Shown: piece by piece, positions 33,721 to 45,253 of the stretch | Position numbering within the stretch: position 1 is the stretch's first letter | Layout of the letters: every line of letters starts with the position of its first letter | Assembly: GCF_024139115.2 (NCBI RefSeq) | Contig: NC_085140.1 | Span: forward strand, 426,645,781-426,709,780 | DNA length: 64,000 bases | Direction of reading: 5' to 3' | DNA from: Armigeres subalbatus | Taxonomy: Eukaryota > Arthropoda > Insecta > Diptera > Culicidae | The notes under the pieces: generated by a model | The model's database searches: none | The model's input: only the letters and a program-made list of their open reading frames with translations | Told to the model about the DNA's origin: nothing | Translations under genes and position numbers: made by a program

Positions 33721-34741
33721 TGTACTACATAAACAACAAACTCATTTGTAACTTCATTGTACCTTATACGGAACATGCAGGGGACTGTCAAAAATAAAAT
33801 ACTGCTCAGCTGAGCTCAAAGTGTTTTGCAACATATCAGAAACATTGTCGTAACAGCAATGAACCGATGTGTTATTAATTCTGCAACTTATCTGTTTTGT
33901 TTCTGATGTGAAACACATCGAGTTTTAAACCACCCAAGAAGTCAGATGGGTAGAATATTGCGACGCCACTTAAACGGCAATGAAACATTGTGATTTTCTG
34001 AAACTGGAAAGTTGCTTTAATGTGACTCGATGTATTGCCAGTGTCTTTAATGCAATTTATTAGGAACAAACACCTATTTGAAAGATGTTGCGCGTGTTGC
34101 TTGGGCAGCGCATGGGTTCTGATCTCCAAATTGAAAGTCAAAGTTTTGATTCAATATGTTACCCAGTCACCACAAGATCATATATAATGTCATAAAAGAT
34201 GCAAAAGTGGAGACGATGTACGTAGTTTCCCATATGATGTGTGCGAATATCTCCTCCACTTTAGCATCCTATGTAGCATCGTATACGATTTTGTATTGAC
34301 TGGGAAATCCAGTCTTCAACGTTTTCAACATAATTTTCCGATCCAGTCATTAAATAATATATTGATCTCCAATTCAATTCTACATACAAAAATTCGATTT
34401 TCCGATTCAGCAAAACAGAATGCTGGGGACAGGTCAGCAAATTCTATTTCTCTGGAGATTCAGTAAGGTTCGTTACGCATACTGGAAAATGAAGCATTCT
34501 TGTCAAAATTTTGAGCGGCACTTTAAAGCTTTCTCAGGCTTTTTTCCTTGATTCAATTTTTGAGCAGGATAAGTCTTGATGTCGGTTTTGCAAAAAGTTT
34601 TTCTTTATTTTTCGCAAAATAACGATTTAATAAGTACATATATTAAAAATAGTTCGATGGAATGGTTGTCTGTTTTTTCTTGCAACGTTAATCCTACACC
34701 TATGAAATAATTGGATTTTGTAATGTGGAACACAAATTTTC
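33721..34741. other. Unassigned AT-rich sequence
   Basis: No supported gene or delimited repeat. Confidence 0.35.
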
Positions 34742-34876
34742 TGGCAAATGTTTGCTCACTTGTCATTAGACGAGTTAATACAATCCCATTGAATTCCACC
34801 ACTTAATTGTATCTTGACAGATACGTATTTCGACCTCAACAGTAAGGCCGTCTTCAGTGTCTCGTACTTGACTCGA
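34742..34876 (-). repeat. Copy 2 of the hammerhead-like repeat family
   Basis: A minus-strand copy of the unit also found at 2.9 kb and in both arms of the 59.6-kb foldback. On the minus strand it reads GAGACA-CTGAAGA, the stem-loop, GGTC-GAA, ATACGTAT, C, TGTC. The core is intact and identical to that of the 59.8-kb arm. Confidence 0.65.
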
Positions 34877-35399
34877 CTTATTTATATGACTTATCAAAAT
34901 GTTTGCTGTTTTTGCAGAAGGGTTGAGTATTTACACGATCGTCAGAAAACTGGGACAGATATTGCCGGCAGGAAGCTCGTTCCTTTACCCAAGTTTAAAA
35001 ACTAATAATGGCACTAAAACTTCGGACTGTTTTGTTCGTATTTAAGGTACAGCTTAGGTTCTCGAATAAAAAAACTACGTTTAAATTCACAGAAAATAAT
35101 AAAATTATTTATAATGAACTTAAAAACAATTACAACAAAACATCATTTGCGATTTATACCCTTCTTCATTACGTTACATGTGTGCCATCGTTCGTTGGCA
35201 AATATCAAATTTATTTATTTATATTTTTTGTTTCTGGATTTTGGTTCCAAAACACCCTCTACAGGAATTGATGAAAACTAGCGAACCGAAAAGCAGTTCT
35301 CCCTGTACTTTTTAAATTGAATCTTTAAGTCCAATATATAAACCCTATCTCCAAATACGTATTTCAGTTTGAAGTTCTAAACTTATATTACTGTTGCAA
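34877..35399. other. Unassigned AT-rich sequence
   Basis: No gene is recognised. The open frame at 35,008-35,271 has no family features. Confidence 0.35.
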
Positions 35400-35720
35400 T
35401 TGACTTTGAGTAAGCACAGATGGAGATGGCGAGTTCGATTCTTGGTCTCCGGTCTAGGATGTTTTCGGATTGGAAACATTTTCGACTCCCTGGAAATAGT
35501 GCATCCATTCTACTTCTCACACAGAGCATACATACTCATGCAATTGCGAGTATACAAAAGCATCCATTGCAATTCATCAATTGTTCTGAGCAAAGATACT
35601 GATGATATGAAGGGATATCTGTTCAGTAAACAAAGTGCAATGTTCGCCATTGAAAAACATTTTTTCACTGCTTTTGTTGTAGCAACGCCCTCGCAACGTG
35701 TACAAACCCCGAACCACGCT
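35400..35720 (+). mobile_element. Feilai-related SINE variant
   Basis: A B-box-like GAGTTCGATTCTTGG is followed by GGTCTAGGATGTTTTCGGAT and GGAAACATTTTCGACTCCCTGG, corresponding to the segment after the B box in the Feilai-like copies. The downstream body differs, so this is a related subfamily or chimera. The 5' head lacks a clear A box. Confidence 0.6.
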
Positions 35721-36014
35721 GGCTATCAGGATCATCAGCAAAGATAATATCCTTTGCTCAGATGATATTGCAAAACTTTCAATTAATATCTGAGGAAATG
35801 TTAAAAATAATAAATAGAAGTTGAAAAGCAGGCCAAGTTCCAGTTGGCATGTAAAGACATAAAAAAAGAACAAGAAGCATCGAATTAGTGCATTATGTAC
35901 CCTCTGTTATATAACATAAGTTACCGTAGCAAAACAAGGCAAATTGTAGCAACCTGGAGTTTGAATTGGAATACATTTTTCAAAAGTTGTTAGTCTATCA
36001 ACGAGGAGCTTTAT

Positions 36015-36680
36015 TGGTAACTTCTCACTTCTCATTACATACTTCTGACTTCTCAATTTTCATTTTAATTTCTCGTTGTGATAAGTGTAAAGTGATTGAT
36101 AAGAAGTAGAAGTAAGAGATGGTAAGAGGTGAGGAGTAAGAAATTAGAAGTGAGAAATGATAAGTAAGAAATGAGAAGTAAGACGACTCACTTCTCACTG
36201 TGAAAAGTGTGAAGTGATTATTGAGAAATGAGAAAAATGAGAAGTAAAATATGAAGAATGAGATATAAGAAGAAAGAAGTGAGAAATGAGAAATGAGCCG
36301 TCTCACTTTTCAATTGCTATTTCTCACTTCTCATGAGAAATCAGAATTAAGATGCATGGTGTCTCACTTCTCACTGCTCTTATGCATCCTCTCACTTCAC
36401 AATGTTAAAACTGAAAGTATGAAGCGATAAGTAAAGAATAAAGAGTAAGAAGTTATTCGCCTCACTTCATGCTTGTAGTTTATCATTTCCCATCGGAATT
36501 GTGAACGCAGAAGTGAACAGATAGATGACTCACTTCTAACTTCTCAATTCTCATTTCTTACTCCTCACTTCGATGGTAATAAGTCATTAACTCACTTTGA
36601 GAAGTAATAATTGCGATGTAAGACACTTTTAAGAGATGACTTCTCAATTGAACCATTTTATTGAGAAGAAAGTATATTAA
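36015..36680. repeat. GAGAAGTGAGAA / TTCTCACTTC tract
   Basis: Alternating blocks of purine-rich units (GAAGTGAGAAATGAG) and their reverse complements repeat several times. The tract is strongly self-complementary. Open frames here are repeat translations. Confidence 0.8.
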
Positions 36681-37374
36681 GGTGAGAAATGAAAACGTCA
36701 AAAATGTGAATTCAGCCAAAAGTAAAATGTGGCAAATTTTTATCATCATTTCATCACACCAGAATCGCGTCACGGAGATGTAATAACATATTTGAAATAA
36801 ACCAGCACCAGGGAATTTAAAACAACAACATTGTCCTCTCTTGTAAATGTTGAGACAAACTCTACTCGCAAGAAGCGTTTGTCCCATACTGCAACAGAAT
36901 AGGACAATGATCGCCTGCCGCGTATTTAGAGAAGTAGTCGGTTTCCGATAATGTTTTTGGTTAAATAAGTATCACGTATCAATGTTTAGACATAAACTTA
37001 GCCATCTGTTGACATGATTTGTGTTTTACTTCTGAAATATTCAAGTTATCGTAGTTTGAAAAGTTCACAACAATTACCTCTCAATAGTTGTTGCAAATGA
37101 AGTGGAACGCAACATTGTCTTTATCCTCTGCAGATGAGGACAAAGCCTTATAGCTGTTCTTTTTTGTTGCTTTTTTGCATTTTTAGCGACAATTACACTC
37201 CTTGACCAACACACAAAACTTTGAAATAAGTTCTACACTCTGTGGTTTTTGCAGGTTTTTGCATCTTTTGTTTTGTAATGGGTTTAACTGGACCTAATTT
37301 GCTGAATGATTTTTTCGACACGCAACATGTTTGGCTTATTCAGAAATGGCGTTTGGTAGAATGTTTTTCTTAGT
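36681..37374. other. Unassigned sequence
   Basis: No supported gene. AT-rich with no delimited element. Confidence 0.35.
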
Positions 37375-37680
37375 CATATAAATTTTTGGGCCAAACAATA
37401 TTTTCCGCCAAACGACATATTTCGCTAAATGACGGCATTCGTTGCCATATGACCCTTTCGACCAAACAACATGTTATGCCACATGGCATGTCCGGCTAAA
37501 CAGCTTCTTCGACTAAACATTTCATTCAGACAATTAGTGTTTGACCTAATAACCGGTTAGGCCAAATGCTCACTTGGGTCTAAAAGAATTCGGCTAGATT
37601 GCTGTCGACTTAACGTGTTATTCGACTAAGTGACATTCGATCGTAAGCTTTTCGGTCAAATAACCCTTCGTACCAATTAA
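37375..37680. repeat. Degenerate GGCCAAACGACA-like array
   Basis: The same motif type as at 32.1-32.8 kb (GGCCAAACAA, CGCCAAACGACAT, CGACTAAAC, GGTCAAATAACC), more eroded. Confidence 0.7.
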
Positions 37681-38132
37681 TGATTATGAGTTCTCGGATA
37701 CATCGCGTAATTGTGTTGTAAAAACAATTTCGTTACCCGGCAGCTCTTGCGGTGATTTTAACAGTGTTATATATATTGTTAAATTTACGCTTCCTGATAA
37801 GGTATAAAGAAGCCACGGAAATATGCAGGGATTACATTGAAAAAAAAAGTACAATACAAATACAATACAAATTCGGTACAAGAGTCAATTTTCTATTACC
37901 TCTATCTAGCTCTAATCTTGATACTAGCTGAAAAGTTCTATTAGAAAACTTTGATGAATAACAACTTGAAACAGTAAAAATATTACTATTCTGAATATTG
38001 GTTTTGTTATATAACTTGTTAGATAAGTACTAGATTATAATTGAATAAATGCAATAGTGTCCAGTACTAGAGGATACTTTCGTGAACCGTGAATTTTTCC
38101 AGCAATTGAGCAAACGCTGAATTTATAAAATA
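37681..38132. other. Unassigned AT-rich sequence
   Basis: No gene is recognised. Confidence 0.35.
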
Positions 38133-39018
38133 CTAGTCGACCCGGCAGACGTTGTCCTGCATAGTAGGCGAAAATGCGCGTTATGAACTGCCTATGCGAA
38201 GTTTCCATACGATTTTTTTTTCTTTATTAACGTGATTTTTCATTGTAAATAAGTTCATCACCATTTCCATACGAACTTTAGTTTTAGTTTTTCACGATTT
38301 ACCGTGGGGCATCGAAATCCGTACACTTAAGCAGCTTAGTATATGAAAAAGTCATTAGAAAATAGGAATCGAATGTAAATAAAACGTTTGTCATTGACAC
38401 AGGCGCATGAAGGCTTCTACTTTTGAAATGTTTCACATTTACTCATTAAAAACTACTAAAAAAATATTATAAAATAATGAATTAAATCAACTACTCCTGA
38501 CTCGAACTCCGTCCACCGTGGACGGATTTCGAATCAAAGGATCAAAATCCGTACAGCTATTTCTTAACTAAATATTTAAATTGAAAAAGTCTGATTGACT
38601 AAACTACCACTGTAAATAGTTCGATACGTACCTTGATACGCGGCACAAACTCCGCGTTTGGTGGGTGGAGATTTGTTTTTAATTTTTGTTGTTTTAATTC
38701 CAAAGCCTTCTTTCCAATTCTATGCCCTGAAAGCTTACTCAAGTTTCTGAACAGGATAAGATTAATTATTCCTACATTAATTACCTTTAACCTCCATTAA
38801 TGTATTGATATCTCATGAGGTGGACGGATTTCGGTGCTGTACGGATTTCGGTCCCGCACGGTACTCAACTTAACTCGTCACTTTCACATGAGGAAATATC
38901 ATATAAACCCGTCGGAAACGATAACGAACATATTTGCTGAAGGAATGAAGAAAATCCATCCAGCCGTTTTCGAGTTATGCGGATACGAACACAGACCATT
39001 TCATTTTTATTATATAGA
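38133..39018 (-). mobile_element. Candidate non-autonomous Helitron
   Basis: On the minus strand the element starts TCTATATAATAAAAATG at 39,018, followed by the AACTCGAAAACGGCTGGATG motif typical of insect Helitron 5' ends. It ends GTCTGCCGGGTCGACTAG at 38,133. The flanking bases are A (5') and T (3'), as expected for insertion between A and T without duplication. No Rep/helicase is encoded. About 560 bp of its length is a nested MITE, so the Helitron itself is about 325 bp. Confidence 0.6.
38302..38861. mobile_element. TA-flanked MITE nested in the Helitron
   Basis: The terminal inverted repeats are CCGTGGGGCATCGAAATCCG on the left and, read inward from the right, CCGTGCGGGACCGAAATCCG. Both continue as TACA. 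TA flanks both ends (38,300-38,301 and 38,862-38,863), consistent with a Tc1/mariner-type non-autonomous element. Subterminal repeats of GGACGGATTTCG occur inside. Confidence 0.75.
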
Positions 39019-39196
39019 TTTCATCAAATTCCTGGGGATCCTCTTACCAAAATCCTCCATTTATTCATGGCATCCGAAGTTTGTCTCTCTGTTCTTTATT
39101 GACCTCATGCTGCAAAGGAAACGTTCACAAATAACGTAACGTTTAGAGAAGAAAGAGGGTTGAGTGAAGTGTGATTATCCATACAGCATTTTCCGT

Positions 39197-39300
39197 TACC
39201 GTGGGGCATTGAATACCGTACACTTAAGCACATCAGTAAATGAAAAATTCTCTATAACATAAAAAATCGAATGCAATTTAATTTTTGTCATTGATAGTCA
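39197..39300. repeat. Partial copy of the 38.3-kb MITE end
   Basis: TTACCGTGGGGCATTGAATA, then CCGTACACTTAAGCA, matches the left terminus of the MITE at 38,302 for about 95 bp. The other end is missing. Confidence 0.7.
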
Positions 39301-40182
39301 AATCCGAGGAATTTTTTTTAAATTTTTTCCATTTTAAAATTTATCCCCCCCCCCCCTTGATCTTTCGGAAACTAGTAGGACATAATGTTATTTAAATGTT
39401 TGTAACGGCCTAATGTATAATTTGATAAATGGACTCCGTCATCGATTCGTATACGCATATTTTTAAATCAAGTTGTTCGTATGTTCATTTATTTTGAAAA
39501 TAATTATTAAAGCGAAAAATTATTAACGCACTGCTAGGTGAATGTACGCCATATCATGTTTCCTCCACAAGATCATCAAAGTATAAGCCCTTTGGCAATA
39601 GTTCCGCCCTTCATCCATCCACCGATCAATTTTTCCTCGAGCCGTTTTTTATATATTTTTCATATTTTTTCCTTCCATTTTCAAGGCATAAACAAATATG
39701 CTGCAATCTTTTGGCCAAGCCCGGCCAAAACGACCACTCGGCAGCCGGTCTCGGTAATTGGATTTGATGAAACCGCGTGTTAAATGTGCATGAAATTAGT
39801 ACATCATCCGTGATACCCATCGTCGTCGTCGTCACCGTCGTCATATTGTAAACATGAGCACACACCCCATTCAGTCCGGCCCGAGGGGTTCGTCGTCTAC
39901 GGATTGCCACAATCCGTTAACTTGCTTGACTCTTTGTTAGCCGGAGGAAAGCCCCGTTTGTTTGTCTATCGCAGCGATGGTTCTTTAATGGAATCGCCAT
40001 AAGGAAAGATGGTCTAAAAGGTAACCCCTTATATGTTTTGTCGTGTGTTGAATCACGAATAATTTAAAAAATATGTTTAAAGCATTCTTTAAAAAGCTTA
40101 CCACATCAAGCCATTCAATTAATTATTTATATATAACATTTGGAGACTAATTTTTAAACTAATACTTGATTAAATCCAAGTA
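39301..40182. other. Mostly unique sequence with poly(C) and CGTCGTC runs
   Basis: A C run lies at 39,346-39,358 and short (CGT)n runs at 39,822-39,845. The segment at 39.54-39.96 kb is less AT-rich. No coding region is supported. Confidence 0.4.
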
Positions 40183-40345
40183 TTGTGGGCTTCGTGGCCG
40201 TCGTTAGTGACGTCAATCGTATAGACACATGTGCTGTGTGGATCGATTCCCGCCCCGGTAAGGAGAAAACTTTTTGAAAAGTGGAAAGTTTTTCACTGGT
40301 CCACTGGGTGTAGTGAGAATGTCCTGACCGTTGTCTCATGATATC
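40183..40345 (+). mobile_element. tRNA-related SINE (third type)
   Basis: GGGCTTCGTGGCCGTCGTTAG resembles a tRNA 5' half with an A box. TGGATCGATTCCC is a modified B box, and CGCCCCGG closes the domain. A body with TTTTTCACTGGTCCACTGGG and TGTCCTGACCGTTGTCTC follows. No target duplication was fixed. Confidence 0.55.
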
Positions 40346-43300
40346 TGTTGAATGTTCAGTCTGTCTGTTTTATACAAAATTTATATTCTAATCCTCTTTC
40401 ATTACAATCAAAATATGTTTTAGAAACCCCTGTTGTGTATTTCTACGATTCTGGGACAGAATCTAGAATCTCTATTCTGTGCGTTTTGAGCCCACTTTCC
40501 CCTTTACTGAACAATGCCATCTCCAAGCAGATTGTAGTACCTATTGGAAATAGCTGAGTTTTTCAAACCAAACCGGAGAGAAAATCAACGACTGCGAAGC
40601 TCATAGTGATGGCCGCGACGACGAACCCGATGCGATGGGTGCAAGAACAAAGTTTTTAACAAGCTAATGAATTAAATAGGCTGCGTGCAGCTATACGATT
40701 ATAAATGTGTAACAACATAATAGCATTAATTTTTGCAGCTATGCCGACACATATTCCGCACAATTGTAGCAATTGATGTATTTTTCCCTCTGCCACACCA
40801 AGCTTTAAAGTTTTCGTGCCATTCATAGTAAATCAGTTTTTTTCGTTTTGTTTTGATTTATTTTCTTGCTGTGCTTTGCTTTCATTGATGGGACTTTCCC
40901 ATATATTTAGTGGTTTGCCATCTGTGGAATTATTTTTGCCGGTTGATGATTGAACCAACCTCAACTTATGAAACGTTGAATGCATACAAAGATCACTGGA
41001 CGAAAAATACGGTGTTCTCGTTATAGTAACAAATGTTTGTTAATATCGATGCACAAGGATTGTTTTCAACTATTAGTAAAATAGATTCAGAACACAACTC
41101 GTTCGGCTTACCGGAAACGTAAAATTACTCACACTTTTTGTTTGCATTTTTAAAAGGAATTTAAACACTTACCTGAAAAGAAAAGAAGGAAATAAAATTT
41201 GTCAGTAATAATTCATTTACACTTCGTATCAAAATTAATTGTTTAATATCAATGCGTGAACTTGAATCCCTTGGACGCGATACCATTTAAGCTGTACTAG
41301 ACGATTATTTAACACAGTTCAAGCATCATCATTTTCCAATTAGCAATACTGAATTATTCGCTCATAATTAGCGGCCTTCTCATTACCTCGATTTAGTCAA
41401 TTCAGTAACTTGCTGACTAACCTGCATACCAAATCTGTTTCAAATTCAGAAAAGAAATAACGATCGGTGGCGACTGCAAATACCAGCCATCAGCAACAGC
41501 AGCTCAAGGTCAGCTGCTCCATCGCGGACAAAATACGCTGGTAACCACTAGCTTTTCCCAACGAATGCACTAAAAACCGTGCTCGTGGCAGACATTAAGA
41601 ACGTGCCAAAATGCACGATGCTACTACTGCGATCAACTAAAGGTCCCGAGCACCATCATTTGTTGGAGACGAGCTTCTGTGACTTATGTTCGACCGAATC
41701 AAGTCACATTAGAATTGCAGTAACCAGATCTCAGGTTCGCTGCTAGAGGTGAAGATCAAAGAGAAATGGAATGCTTTTTGTCAATATTAATCGCTGCCCC
41801 GAATGCGTGTTCCTCTTCCAAGGACTAAGCCAGATCGCGACCGTTCTACGACAAGACAAATGTCGTGCATTATGATGGCAAGCTGAAAAGCAGATTTTTG
41901 TTTTGCCTGTTAGAAATTCAGGGATTCCCGAACCATTTATCACTAACCGGTCGTCCTTGACAGTGTTCATTCCGTGCTTTTTCTTAATGCAGGCGGATAT
42001 TAGATCGGACGACACCGATTGCAGTTAGAAACGAATGAAATGGTTTAATTTTGGGATTTTCACACTCTAACTGGTTTTTGCAGTTTTTCGCCTGAAAAAT
42101 GTGGATCCTGTTGAATACCTATTTCTTTAGTGGACATTTGCATTGAAGAATTTTCTAATAAGCAAAGAAAAAAATCGAAGATTTTTTCAAATTTAGGTAG
42201 TGAAATATTACGGTTTGACAGAATTTGTTCTAATACTGTGAAACGTTTTTATGGTCAAACAAGGCCACAACATTCTTCGGAAGACAAAGAATTTTTAATG
42301 CAAAAGGTTTTTTTTGCTAAAGCCGTCATTTCCTGCTATCACTGGTTTAGTTTTGTGATCAAGGTTGTCCGATCAATCAGTCAACGGTTCTTATCGTCGA
42401 TGCATCTCTCAGAGGATAAAGTTGTGAATGGTGGAAGACATTTTTTTTTCTGTCGGTGCTGATGCGAAACGAGAAGTATTGCTATTTCCACTTCCGTCGT
42501 CAGAGCGATGGAGCGGAAAGAAATATATCGCTATTTGAAGACTTTGGCCTTCTTCAGTGCCACCGGGGCGCATTGCATTGCATCACAAGGAAGCGAAGCA
42601 ATTTAGGTGATTGTTTAATATGTTCATTTAATTGATTGTGGCAAGGTTCTTGGCTTCCAATATGAACTTTAAGTATCCTGACATTTGCTTCCGGCGTGTG
42701 TATAATTTTCTAAGCAGTCTTTGGAACACATGAAAACATTTTTTTTATGGTCATTGGTCACAAATATTAGTTTATTAGATTCCATCAATTTATTTGTGTC
42801 TTGGTAGATACTTGTTCTCTCTACTGCAAATGTGAGATCGTCTACAGTGCGTCATACTTGGTTCACGTTTATTCTTCTAGGACTGTGACGATTGACGGCA
42901 ATTGACTAAACTAGCTGAGACGGATTCTCACTCATCCATGGGTACTAAATGTAGACTTCCCTTATTCATTTGTTGAAACTTTTCGCCACGAATCCTTGAG
43001 TATGCAGTGATGACCCGCCAGTTCCACTTCAGTGTTTGCTTGCAGATTCGGCCGATTCGTAATGTGTGGCCGACTCACTTCCAATTGCGTTCTTGAATTT
43101 CTGTTGATATCAATGTTTGATGGCATCGTCGATGGAACTCAGCATTAGATCTGTGCGCTGATCTACTTCGAACCGGCGGCGACGACTCGGCTCAGTGTGG
43201 TCCAAAATTATATTTTAAATAATACCCTTTTTCAATGTTCGCATTTTTCGTGCAATAAAAATTTCAAGCATCATTTATATTAAGCAAGCTGTTCGTGTTT

Positions 43301-43439
43301 TCACTGCAATGGGGCGAGAAAGTGTGCAAAAAAAAAATCTTTCCAACTTCTAAAGAATTCTTTTTCAAATTCCAGAATTTTTAGAGCAATCCTTTCCAAA
43401 TTCTGGAGAAGTTCATTCTCAAGTTTCTTTGTAAATTTC
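40346..43439. other. Long region without recognised elements
   Basis: About 3.1 kb of largely unique, moderately AT-rich sequence. Open frames at 41,743-42,015 (minus) and 42,130-42,462 (plus) are the longest. Neither shows a signal peptide, a domain or a family motif, so I do not annotate them as genes. Confidence 0.4.
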
Positions 43440-43440
43440 C

Positions 43441-43662
43441 CACCCAACCAGCGGATGGCAGATTTTAATACAGTTCTGCATAAGAACCTTACAGAAACTG
43501 TATAATAATTGGGCATATACAATTTTGGAAGATTTTAATACAATTATTGTATTGAAATAATACAGATTTGTATTATTTTAATACAATATTTGTATAAAAA
43601 GCTTACAGAATTGTATATGCCCAGATTTTATACAATAATTGTCAGATTTGTTTTTTGGGTGC
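43441..43662. mobile_element. Candidate palindromic MITE (CACCCAA ends)
   Basis: CACCCAACC at the left faces TTTTTTGGGTG at the right. Internally GGGCATATACAATTTTG (43,511) pairs with CAGAATTGTATATGCCC (43,605), and the centre is built of alternating ATTGTATT/AATACAAT units. No certain target duplication is seen. Confidence 0.55.
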
Positions 43663-43936
43663 ACTAATTCTGCAGCATCCGCTAGGAATTTTTGAAAGAA
43701 TTTCACCAGGAACTTTTTGAGGAATCATTTACTAAATTATTAAAGAATTCCTTCAGGAATACAATGAGAAGATTCACCTAAGGTTCCTTCGAAAATTTCT
43801 TCTGGAACTGCTTAACGGTTTCCTTCAAGGATTTCTCTATGAATTCTTTTTGAAGCTTCTTCGTGAATTTCTTCAATGGTTCTTCCGAAAAGGAGTGTAA
43901 TTCCTTTTGAAATACTAGCAACAATCTTAGAATGTA

Positions 43937-44200
43937 CCTTCCTCAGCCTAGCGGTTACAAAGCAAGTGGTCTTGCTTTGTAACCGCTGAAAGTGATTGAA
44001 TTCATAGTCCGATGTAAGTATTTTTGGTACTTCCTGTTATGCCTGTGAGCATTATCGTATTAGTTTTATGACACATGAATGCCAAAATGGTGAATCAGCT
44101 TAAAAACCTCGAAGCTAATAACTGTGGAAGTCCTTAATGAACATTAAGCAACGATACGGCGATCTTCCACTGTGGATATAATGGCAACAAAGAAGCACAG
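43937..44200 (+). mobile_element. Divergent Feilai-related SINE with rearranged head
   Basis: The 3' half (AAACCTCGAAGCTAATAACTGTGG, then AGTCCTTAATGAACATTAAG, CCACTGTGGATATAATGGCA) matches the Feilai-like body. The head is replaced by a perfect inverted repeat with 17-bp arms, 43,950-43,966 and 43,971-43,987, around TGGT. One arm is the normal tRNA-like GCGGTTACAAAGCAAG segment and the other its reverse complement. Confidence 0.7.
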
Positions 44201-45183
44201 AAGAGATAATTCCAGCAGAAGATACCTGATAGAAAATATTCAGGAGCTGATAAAGGAAATTTTCCAGGAGTTTCCCATTGATTAATCCTGGGAAGGGAAT
44301 CCCTAAAACTTCTAGATAAGGAATTTTTTGAGTGAATTAAAATTTGAGAGAAAACCCCTTAGAACTCTTGAATGAGAATTTCACAGGAATTCTTCATAGA
44401 ATAAGCTTTTCAAAAGTCCTGTCGAAGGAATTCCTAAGAATTCAAGGAGAAGAGAATTCCTATAATTTATAGGAGAAGATTCCTTCATAAATCGTGAGAG
44501 AGAAATTCCCCAAAGTTGTCAGAGAGAAGAATTATTTAGAATATCTTGGCTGAGGTAAGCAAATCCCCGGGATCCTCGGAGGAGGAATTCTTAAATTTTT
44601 TAAAGTAAGAATTCCTATTTCTAGAAGAGGGGTTCCCCAAAATTCGCACAGAGCAATTGCTCTGAACTTTTTATCAACACCCCAAAATTCCTGAATAAGT
44701 ATTCCGGAGAACTTTTGTAGAATGAATTCTTGAAAGAGGAATTCCCAGGAGTTTCCGAAGGAGATATGCTCCAAAAATCTCTTCTCAAGAATATTTTACA
44801 ATTCTTGTAGATCGACTGCCTACATTTCGCGAAAAAGAATTTCCTCCAGAATATGTGGGAGGAGTATTCCTGAGAATTCGAGAAAAAGGAATACCTATGT
44901 TAGGGGTTCTTTAGAATTTTTGGTAGAACAAGTAAGTCGTCAGAACACCTGGAGAAAGAATTCTCCAGAATTCCTGGAGATGGAAGAACCCAAAATGCTC
45001 TGAGAATAAAGTTTCCCTGAATTCATGGAGCAGGAATTCCCCAGAACTCCCGAGGAAGAATTCTCAAAGTTCCTAGAAATCCTCGGAGGAAGACATCTCC
45101 ATGATTCCTAAAGGGGTATATTCTCAGAAATCCTGGGAATGAATTCCCCAGAATTCCTTGAGAAGGATTTACCCTGTATTCTT

Positions 45184-45253
45184 TTTATGTTAAATATCTT
45201 GGCTGTGCATATGCACAGCACATGTTTCGAAATGGACAAATTGATATGAAAAG
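45184..45253. mobile_element. 70-bp insertion of tRNA-repeat end with 10-bp duplication
   Basis: The insert matches the palindromic end piece of the repeats at 3.6 and 56.25 kb (TTAAATATCTTGG, GTGCATATGCACAGCAC, TTTCGAAATGGACAAATTGA). Direct repeats CTGTATTCTT flank it at 45,174-45,183 and 45,254-45,263. Confidence 0.75.

Noticed and set aside
41743..42462. Possible host exons
   Set aside because: No domain, no convincing splice sites in the right frame, no codon or composition signal, and no homologue that I recognise.
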